Assembly (NCBI GenBank): GCA_039029935.1
Contig: JBCCFC010000332.1
Coordinates: 1-11,017, forward strand
Direction of reading: 5' to 3'
Length of the DNA stretch: 11,017 nt
From: G039029935 sp039029935
GTDB lineage: Bacteria; Chloroflexota; Anaerolineae; Caldilineales; Caldilineaceae
Both the position numbers and the translations under genes were made by a program. Positions 1 to 5,998 of the stretch are shown one piece after another. Each line of letters begins with the position of its first letter. Position 1 is the first letter of the stretch. The notes below the pieces were generated by a model that worked only from the letters and a program-made list of their open reading frames with translations, was not told the origin of the DNA and ran no database searches.

Positions 1-11
1 AATAGCAACGC

Positions 12-175
12 AAAACAAAAAAGGCAAAAGTCACACATGGGTAAAGCCCACCGCCCTAGAAGGACGATCTACGAGCAATGATCACCTCAGACGTAGCCCG
101 TCGGCACCCAAAGGGTTCCCGCCTCTGGGCCTAGGCGGGGTGCTTGCGTTTACGCGTGACTTTTGCCTTTTTGCA
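12..175 (-). ncRNA. Candidate structured non-coding RNA (long hairpin, 6S-like architecture possible)
   Basis: Positions 18-34 and 156-172 are a perfect 17-bp inverted repeat. Inside it the pairing continues: 41-45 with 149-153, then 46-59 with 131-143 through small bulges. A separate apical helix pairs 64-66 and 69-73 with 92-96 and 99-101. This leaves an asymmetric internal bubble whose longer side spans about 102-130 and contains a mini-hairpin of CCC-AAA-GGG (107-115). A closing stem, bubble and apical stem in about 160 nt resemble 6S RNA, but I recognise no diagnostic 6S sequence. The minus strand is favoured because that transcript would end in U6-G-U4 just past the stem, whereas the + transcript ends in U5-GC-A7. 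A weak minus-strand -10 (TACGAT) lies at 185-190. Alternatives are a MITE-like repeat or a + strand RNA. The secondary structure is seen; expression and class are inferred. Confidence 0.5.
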
Positions 176-205
176 AAAAAACTAATCGTATGACTAGCTT
201 TTTTG
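174..205. terminator. A/T-rich inverted repeat, possible weak terminator
   Basis: Positions 174-184 and 195-205 are 11-base arms complementary except at one pair (A181/C198), around a 10-base loop. The right arm ends in six T followed by GTTT, and the left arm carries seven A, so a hairpin with a T-tail could form on either strand. The stem is mostly A-T and therefore weak as an intrinsic terminator. Confidence 0.3.
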
Positions 206-212
206 TTTGAAC
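185..212 (-). promoter_or_regulatory. Weak candidate promoter for the minus-strand RNA
   Basis: Read on the minus strand, TACGAT (185-190) could be a -10 box, with GTTCAA or TTCAAA (206-212) as a poor -35 at 15-16 bases. Transcription would then begin near 175-178, almost exactly at the outer base of the closing stem of the RNA candidate. That placement is the main support, since the boxes themselves are weak. The same bases also take part in an A/T-rich inverted repeat (174-205), so a terminator reading competes with the promoter reading. Confidence 0.2.
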
Positions 213-438
213 GCTGACGTCTTCCTCAGACATCATCACACACAACAATTATTCTGCTACCCAAACCTGTAATCGCGTATCATAACCAATTGCCAGCGAT
301 GCCCCATGATTGCCTACCTTTCATGCCCCAATATTTCTCTCTTTCTCATGACTCTTTTACAATAACAAGAACGACTGTACGCGAATCGCGTACCACCAAA
401 AAACAAATAGAAAATTTTCAAACACAACAATCAATTCA
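206..438. other. Non-coding leader upstream of the glycogen cluster
   Basis: I found no open frame with a convincing start or ribosome site in this 233-base stretch. It should hold the promoter of the glycogen cluster, but I could not pick out a credible pair of -35 and -10 boxes. TTGCCT at 310-315 followed by TATTTC at 332-337 is the least bad pairing. The notable structure is the palindrome at 377-393 and its separate half-copy at 271-279, listed on their own. Confidence 0.6.
377..393. promoter_or_regulatory. Perfect palindrome upstream of the synthase gene, possible operator
   Basis: Arms GTACGCG (377-383) and CGCGTAC (387-393) are perfect inverted repeats around AAT, 45 bases before the synthase start. 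The nine bases AATCGCGTA at 384-392 recur exactly at 271-279, 113 bases upstream, like a second half-site. The symmetry suits a dimeric repressor or activator, or a small hairpin in the mRNA leader. No regulator can be named from sequence alone. Confidence 0.35.
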
Positions 439-2256
439 ATGGAAACAACAAATATACCACTCTTAGTTCATGCGACACACGAGGCTGGCGTCAAGCTAGG
501 AGGCATTGGGGCTGTGCTGGATGGGCTGCTGGGGGCGCAAACTTATAACACATATGTAGAGCGAACCATTCTGGTGGGGCCGATGGAGGCTGGTGATGCT
601 GTCTTTATGGAGCGGCTCGAGAGTCCACGAAATGGGCTGTCGATTCTGTATAGCAGTCTTCATGCGGTTTTTGACAATGTGCCAGAGACGACACGGGCGG
701 CATTACAGGCTGTGGAAGAACAATATCAGGTGGCGTTGCTTTATGGGAAACGTGCCTTTGGCGGTTTTGAACATGAGGTGCTGCTAGTTGATGTTACCAA
801 TCCCAATATGGATTTAATCAATAATTTTAAGTTTGACGTCTGGCAGCATTATGGCGTTGACTGTGCGCGCTATAGTTGGAATCCAGAATTCAATCACTAT
901 TTTACGATTGCGTTGCCGCTCTTTTATGCCCTAGAGGTGATTTGCACTGAGCAAGATCAGCATCCACAGCAGCGTTCACAACACCCCTGTATCATCGCCC
1001 ATGAATGGTTGGGGATGCCCGTGGTATTTGCGGCACAAATCCACAAGTCTGATGAATGGCGCAGTGTATTTTATGCACATGAAACGGCCACGGCTCGTCG
1101 CATTGTCGAGGACCATGAGGGGCATGACACACGCTTTTATAACGTTATGGCGCAGGCAGGGACACAGAAACTGTCGATTGAGACATTATTTGGCGATCAA
1201 GATGACCTCTTTAAACATGCCGTTCTGAAACAAGCCGTTCATTGCGACAATATTTTTGCGGTGGGCGATTTAGTGGTCTCGGAATTGCGCTTTATGGGTG
1301 GCGGACTAAATGAGGCCAACATTGATCTTGTGTATAATGGTATTCCTGCACAGCAAATAACGCTGGTGGAAAAGCTGGAATCCAAGCGGCGGCTACAGGT
1401 CTATTGTGAGAATCTATTGGGTTATGTACCGGATTACGTCTTTACGCATGTCACACGCATGGTCCTATCTAAGGCCATGTGGCGTGATTTGCGTGTGATG
1501 GAGCATCTCGACAAATTGCTGGCGCAGACAGACAAGCAAGCTGTGTTATTTGTGTTGAGTACCAGCATCCCTGTTGGACGCACGTCCGAGGCCGTGATGG
1601 GCTGGGAACGTGCCTATGGCTGGCCTGTGGGACATCGCGCGGATAATGGCGATCTCATCGGCGAGGAGCAGTCCTTTTTCTTTCAGGGGGTCGAGCCGTT
1701 TAACGACAAGGCCAGTAACAGCAAGGTTGTCTTGGTCAATCAATTTGGCTGGAGTCGTGATCGCTGTGGTTTGCGGATGCCCGAAGAGATGAATTTTATG
1801 GACATCCGCAAAGGCAGTGACCTAGAGTTTGGGCAGAGCATCTACGAACCCTTTGGCATTGCACAGGTAGAGCCACTCAGTTTTGGTGCGCTCTGCTGTG
1901 TCAGTGACGTCTGTGGCTGTGTCGGCTTTGTGGAGAAAGCGGCTGCGACAACCACATCAGAGAACAGCTTACCCAATGTCGTTGTCGCTGATTACACAAC
2001 GTTGCCCGATAGTCTTGAGGGTACACAAAGCGTCTCTCAAGCAATGGCAATCAATCGGGCAATGCGGGATCATATCGAAGGCATCAACAGTACACAGACC
2101 GCCCAAATTATCTTTGACCGTTTGCCACAGAGTGAGTTAGATATGCAGACACTGCTAGAACAGGGATATGAAACGGCCAAGGCCATGAGTTGGGAAGAGG
2201 TATCGTCGGAGTATTTGTTACCGGGCGTTTTGAAGGCGATTAGTAGTGAAGAGTGA
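439..2256 (+). CDS. Glycogen synthase-like glycosyltransferase
   Basis: A 605-residue retaining GT-B glycosyltransferase that probably extends alpha-1,4-glucan chains from a nucleotide-glucose in the cytoplasm. Near the N-terminus, K19-L-G-G-I-G-A-V matches the KxGGLGDV acceptor and donor loop of bacterial GlgA. H188-E-W corresponds to the HDW/HEW motif. R340 and K345 sit with the same spacing as the phosphate-binding Arg/Lys pair of E. coli GlgA. The E-x7-E motif is intact (E470-P-F-G-I-A-Q-V-E478). It is longer than typical GlgA (about 480 residues). The stretch around 211-285 (FYAHETATAR; TRFYN; AVHCDNIFAV) resembles eukaryote-type GT3 synthases more than GT5, so the exact family is uncertain and I give no symbol. 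It is first in a cluster with an E1-like gene and glgB, which supports the glycogen role. No clear Shine-Dalgarno precedes the ATG. The donor (ADP- or UDP-glucose) cannot be told. Confidence 0.85.
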   Translation: METTNIPLLVHATHEAGVKLGGIGAVLDGLLGAQTYNTYVERTILVGPMEAGDAVFMERLESPRNGLSILYSSLHAVFDNVPETTRAALQAVEEQYQVALLYGKRAFGGFEHEVLLVDVTNPNMDLINNFKFDVWQHYGVDCARYSWNPEFNHYFTIALPLFYALEVICTEQDQHPQQRSQHPCIIAHEWLGMPVVFAAQIHKSDEWRSVFYAHETATARRIVEDHEGHDTRFYNVMAQAGTQKLSIETLFGDQDDLFKHAVLKQAVHCDNIFAVGDLVVSELRFMGGGLNEANIDLVYNGIPAQQITLVEKLESKRRLQVYCENLLGYVPDYVFTHVTRMVLSKAMWRDLRVMEHLDKLLAQTDKQAVLFVLSTSIPVGRTSEAVMGWERAYGWPVGHRADNGDLIGEEQSFFFQGVEPFNDKASNSKVVLVNQFGWSRDRCGLRMPEEMNFMDIRKGSDLEFGQSIYEPFGIAQVEPLSFGALCCVSDVCGCVGFVEKAAATTTSENSLPNVVVADYTTLPDSLEGTQSVSQAMAINRAMRDHIEGINSTQTAQIIFDRLPQSELDMQTLLEQGYETAKAMSWEEVSSEYLLPGVLKAISSEE

Positions 2257-2314
2257 TTAGTGATTAGTGAAGAGTGGTTAGTGATTCTTTCAACTCTTCA
2301 ACTCTTCAACTTTT
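2238..2314. repeat. Short tandem repeats: 7-bp block then 8-bp block
   Basis: From 2238 the units GATTAGT and GAAGAGT alternate in near-perfect 7-base register (2238-2244, 2248-2254, 2255-2261, 2262-2268, 2269-2275, 2276-2282, 2283-2289 with changes). Three 8-base units follow: CAACTCTT (2291-2298 and 2299-2306) and CAACTTTT (2307-2314). GAAGAGT in the first block is complementary to ACTCTTC in the second, so the transcript could fold into a hairpin between the synthase and the E1-like gene. The first block begins inside the last codons of the synthase and supplies its C-terminus and stop. Heptamer repeats of this style are known in cyanobacteria and other filamentous bacteria. Confidence 0.8.
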
Positions 2315-2330
2315 CGACAGGAACTAGTCT

Positions 2331-3419
2331 ATGAACAAACATGAACAGACTGACCGTTTGGTTCGCTATCAACGACAGACGATTTTTCCCGGATTGGGGC
2401 AAGTGGGGCAGGAACGGTTGTTGGCCGCACAGGTCGTGGTGGTTGGCTGTGGGGCGACGGGGACGGCTATCTGCAATCATTTGGTGCGGGCGGGTGTTGG
2501 ACATGTCCGCATTGTAGACCGTGACTTTATTGAGCTAAACAATCTTCAGCGCCAGATGTTGTTTGATGAGGACGATATCGCAGACAATTTGCCCAAGGCA
2601 GAGGCGGCGGCGAAGAAACTGCGTGTCATCAACAGCGACATTGAGGTTGAAGCGATTGTGGCCGATGTGAGTCCTGGCAACGTGCTGGGGTTGATTGAGG
2701 GTGCGACAGTTGTGATGGATGGCACTGATAACTTTACCACGCGCTATCTGCTCAATGATGCCTGTCTGTCGCTCAAAAAGCCTTGGGTCTATACGGGCGT
2801 GGTGGCATCCTACGGCACGACAGCCACATTTATTCCAGAAGGCGCATTAGATATTGTGGGGGCAGAGATATCCTCAACTGGATGCCTGCGTTGTCTCTAT
2901 GGTGATATGCCCGCACCAGGGACAATGGCGACCTGTGATACTGCTGGTGTCATCGGCCCAGCAGTTGGTGTTATCACATCGATTGCGGCAGGCGAGGCCA
3001 TCAAGTTGATTACGGGCAAGGGTACACTCAATCCGGGTATCATTCACATGGATGTCTGGACTCATGACTATGAGCAATTTGGGCGGTCAGGTGAAAATGG
3101 TGGCAAGCGTCCCGGCTGTGTTGCCTGTGGGCAGGGCGATTATCAGTATCTCAATGCAGAAATTGGCACAACTAGTAGTATCCTTTGCGGTCGCAATGCC
3201 GTCCAAGTAAGTACACACAACACACAACCGTTAGTACTTGCACAGGTCGCAGCCAATCTACAGCCCGTTGCTGATTGGCAGATGCACAACGATTACCTAT
3301 TACGCGCTCACGTCAACGGCTATGAATTCACCATCTTCCCCGATAACCGCGCCATCATCAAGGGAACAGAGGACGAAGCCAAAGCGCGCAGCCTCTATGC
3401 ACAATATATCGGTAGCTAA
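2331..3419 (+). CDS. ThiF/MoeB/HesA-family E1-like adenylyltransferase
   Basis: A 362-residue enzyme of the E1-like family that adenylates the C-terminal Gly of ubiquitin-like sulfur carriers (ThiS, MoaD or similar). The Rossmann P-loop is G39-C-G-A-T-G44. D63-R-D65 and N70-N-L-Q-R-Q75 match the ATP/Mg motif of MoeB/ThiF. D130-G-T-D-N-F with R138 and N142 completes the active site. Zinc ligands C185/C188 and C263/C266 are both present. C202, in T-C-D-T-A-G, aligns with the Cys that forms the acyl-disulfide in ThiF. The C-terminal 75 residues, ending in a G-T-x-D-E-A...L-Y-A-x-Y-I-G signature, form the tail seen in Bacillus-type ThiF/MoeB proteins. It lacks a rhodanese domain. A ribosome site AGGAA (2319-2323) precedes the ATG. 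It sits between the synthase (74-base gap) and glgB (4-base gap), with no carrier gene nearby. Whether it serves thiamine, molybdopterin or another pathway cannot be decided here. Confidence 0.9.
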   Translation: MNKHEQTDRLVRYQRQTIFPGLGQVGQERLLAAQVVVVGCGATGTAICNHLVRAGVGHVRIVDRDFIELNNLQRQMLFDEDDIADNLPKAEAAAKKLRVINSDIEVEAIVADVSPGNVLGLIEGATVVMDGTDNFTTRYLLNDACLSLKKPWVYTGVVASYGTTATFIPEGALDIVGAEISSTGCLRCLYGDMPAPGTMATCDTAGVIGPAVGVITSIAAGEAIKLITGKGTLNPGIIHMDVWTHDYEQFGRSGENGGKRPGCVACGQGDYQYLNAEIGTTSSILCGRNAVQVSTHNTQPLVLAQVAANLQPVADWQMHNDYLLRAHVNGYEFTIFPDNRAIIKGTEDEAKARSLYAQYIGS

Positions 3420-3423
3420 ACAT

Positions 3424-5835
3424 ATGCAAACACGAAACGCAACAAACGATACAGTGAACGATACAGTGAACTATACAGGGAAACATACAGCAAATTGGGC
3501 AGATATTGAGGCAATTGTCGGTGGCTATCATGGCGCACCGCATGATATATTAGGACCACACTTGGTGTCGCTGCCTAGTCAGGAGGAGACTGCTCAGGTG
3601 GGTGTTGCCATCCGTGTTTTTCGCCCATTGGATGAAAAGGTGTTTGTTAGGCTGCAAACCTCATCCCTGCTATACCCTTTACAACGTGTCCATCCTGCGG
3701 GTTTCTTTGAAGGTGTGCTGCCCGATTCAGCACCTGCACCCTATCAGCTGATTGTCGAAGATTCTACGGGTAATCGACACGCGTTAGAAGACCCCTATCG
3801 ATTTGATTTTTTGTTTACGGATGATGATCTCCATCTATATGGGGAAGGTCGCCTGTATCGTAGCTATGAACGATTCGGTGCCCAACAGCGGCAGATTGTT
3901 GTAGAGAAACATGAAGTTACTGGTGTCAACTTTGCTGTGTGGGCGCCCAATGCGCAGCGGGTCAGTGTTGTTGGTCCCTTCAATGCATGGGATGATCGGG
4001 TTCATGCCATGACCAAGCGGAACGATGGGGGCGTGTGGGAGATTTTTATGCCCAACCTACCCATTGGCACAGAGTACAAGTTTGCAATTGCATCGCAGAT
4101 ACAGGATCATCGTGTCGATAAAGCAGACCCGTATGCTTTTTATGCCGAGAAACGTCCTGCACAAAGCTCTCGAATTTGGAATATATCTAACTATCATTGG
4201 CATGATGAAGCATGGGTTGAAACTCGTGCTGACCGCCAAACGTTAGATCAGCCAATAAACATATACGAGGTTCATCTTGGCAGTTGGCGTACACTGCCCA
4301 GCAACCCGCAGCGAGATGACCCCGATAGTGATCATTTTCTCAGCTATCGAGATTTAGCACATCAACTTGTCGCCTATGTTAAAGAAATGGGGTACACGCA
4401 TATCGAGTTGATGCCGCTCACAGAGCATCCCTTTGACGGTTCGTGGGGCTATCAAACAACGGGATATTTTGCACCGACCAGCCGTTTTGGGTCGCCTGAT
4501 GAATTTAAATATTTTGTTGATTATTGTCATAAACATGAGATAGGCGTCATTCTTGATTGGGTCCCCGCCCATTTCCCCAAAGACGGACATGGATTGGCGT
4601 TTTTTGATGGTACACATCTCTATGAACATGCCGATCCCCGCCAAGGCGAGCACCCTGACTGGGGGACAAAAATCTTCAACTATGGGCGCAATGAGGTGCG
4701 GAATTTTCTTCTAAGCAGTGCGCTCTTTTGGATTGATGTCTATCACCTTGATGGCTTGCGTGTGGATGCAGTGGCTTCCATGCTCTATCTGGATTATGGT
4801 CGTGATTCTGGTGAGTGGATGCCAAATCGATATGGTGGACGTGAAAATTTAGAAGCGGTTGATTTTATTCGCCAGTTTAACACGGTATTGCACGAGCAGC
4901 ATCCAGGTGTCCTGACTTTTGCCGAGGAAAGTACCTCATGGCCGATGGTTTCACGCCCTACCTATATTGGGGGGTTGGGATTTGATCTCAAATGGAACAT
5001 GGGTTGGATGCATGACACATTGAAATATATGCAGCAAGACCCCATTCATCGACGCTATCATCACAACCACATCACATTTAGCTTGCTGTATGCCTTTAGC
5101 GAAAACTTTATTCTGCCCTTTAGTCATGACGAAGTGGTGCATTTAAAACGTGCGATGCTCGGCAAAATGCCGGGTGATCTTTGGCAAAAATTTGCCAACT
5201 TGCGTTTGCTCTATGGCTATATGATTGCCCACCCCGGCAAAAAATTGCTCTTTATGGGCAGTGAGTTTGGGCAATGGCAAGAGTGGAGCGAAGCGCGCAG
5301 TTTGGATTGGCATCTGTTGGAGCAGTCACAGGTGGATGGGTCTGAGGGTAATAGACCTGTAGGGGGTAAACCTGACGAGAATAAACCAAAACAGAATCAT
5401 CATGAACAATTACAGCACTATGTTGCTGAACTTAACGCAATGTATCGACAAGACCCAGCACTTCATCAGGTTGATTTTGATTGGCAGGGATTTGAGTGGA
5501 TAGATTGTAATGATGTTGAAAGCTCAATTTTGAGTTTTATACGGTATGCTCAAGAGAAGCAGAAACAGTCGGACAAAAACCAACCAGAAGACGAACTGAG
5601 AGAGCATAGCGTGATTGTTTGCAACTTTACGCCTATCATTCGTCGATCCTATCGGGTTGGGGTTCCCTATCGTGGAATCTATCGAGAAGTTCTAAACAGT
5701 GATTGGCAACAATATGGCGGTAGCGGCGTTTCAAATTCTGGCGATATCAGAGTTGAGGAAATGTCCTGGCAAAATTGTCCCTACTCGGTGGTGCTAGATT
5801 TACCACCGTTGGCGGTATTCATACTAAAACAGTAG
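3424..5835 (+). CDS. glgB: 1,4-alpha-glucan branching enzyme GlgB
   Basis: An 803-residue GH13 enzyme that cuts alpha-1,4 glucan and re-attaches the piece as an alpha-1,6 branch. Residues ~22-140 are the N1 domain, starting at a conserved L/A-x-x-G-x-Y/H-x-x-P segment. Residues ~160-260 are a CBM48 domain (G-V-N-F-A-V-W-A-P-N-A). The catalytic barrel follows. D448 in D-G-L-R-V-D-A-V is the nucleophile, E501 in A-E-E-S-T the acid/base, and H568-D569 in F-S-H-D-E-V-V the third carboxylate. D378 and H383 complete the conserved regions. It is longer than E. coli GlgB (728) because of a repeat-derived N-terminus and hydrophilic inserts at ~634-660 and ~708-727. I chose ATG 3424, four bases after the preceding stop with a weak GGTAG at 3411; ATG 3397 is an alternative. 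Tight coupling to the upstream gene implies one transcript. The family is certain. Confidence 0.95.
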   Translation: MQTRNATNDTVNDTVNYTGKHTANWADIEAIVGGYHGAPHDILGPHLVSLPSQEETAQVGVAIRVFRPLDEKVFVRLQTSSLLYPLQRVHPAGFFEGVLPDSAPAPYQLIVEDSTGNRHALEDPYRFDFLFTDDDLHLYGEGRLYRSYERFGAQQRQIVVEKHEVTGVNFAVWAPNAQRVSVVGPFNAWDDRVHAMTKRNDGGVWEIFMPNLPIGTEYKFAIASQIQDHRVDKADPYAFYAEKRPAQSSRIWNISNYHWHDEAWVETRADRQTLDQPINIYEVHLGSWRTLPSNPQRDDPDSDHFLSYRDLAHQLVAYVKEMGYTHIELMPLTEHPFDGSWGYQTTGYFAPTSRFGSPDEFKYFVDYCHKHEIGVILDWVPAHFPKDGHGLAFFDGTHLYEHADPRQGEHPDWGTKIFNYGRNEVRNFLLSSALFWIDVYHLDGLRVDAVASMLYLDYGRDSGEWMPNRYGGRENLEAVDFIRQFNTVLHEQHPGVLTFAEESTSWPMVSRPTYIGGLGFDLKWNMGWMHDTLKYMQQDPIHRRYHHNHITFSLLYAFSENFILPFSHDEVVHLKRAMLGKMPGDLWQKFANLRLLYGYMIAHPGKKLLFMGSEFGQWQEWSEARSLDWHLLEQSQVDGSEGNRPVGGKPDENKPKQNHHEQLQHYVAELNAMYRQDPALHQVDFDWQGFEWIDCNDVESSILSFIRYAQEKQKQSDKNQPEDELREHSVIVCNFTPIIRRSYRVGVPYRGIYREVLNSDWQQYGGSGVSNSGDIRVEEMSWQNCPYSVVLDLPPLAVFILKQ
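3445..3490 (+). repeat. 12-bp tandem repeat inside the 5' end of glgB
   Basis: Unit AACGATACAGTG occurs at 3445-3456 and 3457-3468, then degenerates to AACTATACAGGG (3469-3480) and AAACATACAG (3481-3490). Being a multiple of three it stays in frame and encodes NDTV-NDTV-NYTG-KHT before the N1 domain, so copy number could vary without breaking the enzyme. Confidence 0.85.
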
Positions 5836-5956
5836 GGCTATTTGACATATAGCAGAATGTCGAAGTTGACCGCCCGAAGGTGTCCAGAGAAACTTGGGTT
5901 AATCATCATTCATTGGTGAACATCTTTAGGCAGTCTTGGCAAGATCCAAATAGCCC
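5835..5956. repeat. 122-base spacer bounded by perfect 10-bp inverted repeats
   Basis: GGGCTATTTG (5835-5844) and its exact reverse complement (5947-5956) bound the spacer between glgB and the kinase gene; the left copy starts on the last base of the glgB stop codon. Inside the arms complementarity is poor, so a simple terminator is unlikely. It could be a degenerate miniature element or the closing stem of a leader RNA. A further 11-base palindrome, TCTTG-G-CAAGA, lies at 5934-5944 and could be an operator. Confidence 0.45.
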
Positions 5957-5998
5957 AATTCAGATAGCGTAACGCTGAAAAGAACCATAAATACGATT

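Noticed and set aside
1..438. tRNA or known riboswitch upstream of the glycogen cluster
   Set aside because: No cloverleaf with a CCA end or T-loop consensus is visible, and I recognise no riboswitch core motif; only the generic long hairpin can be supported.
2238..2314. CRISPR array
   Set aside because: The units are 7-8 bases and contiguous, with no 25-40 base repeats or unique spacers.
3238..3423. Upstream extension of glgB overlapping the E1-like gene by ~180 bases
   Set aside because: The added 62 residues have no GlgB similarity, the upstream start lies deep in a well-conserved gene, and an ATG just after that gene's stop fits better.
5842..5847. Exact TTGACA as a -35 box for the kinase gene
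   Set aside because: No -10-like hexamer occurs at 15-19 bases, and the bases overlap the inverted-repeat arm next to the glgB stop.
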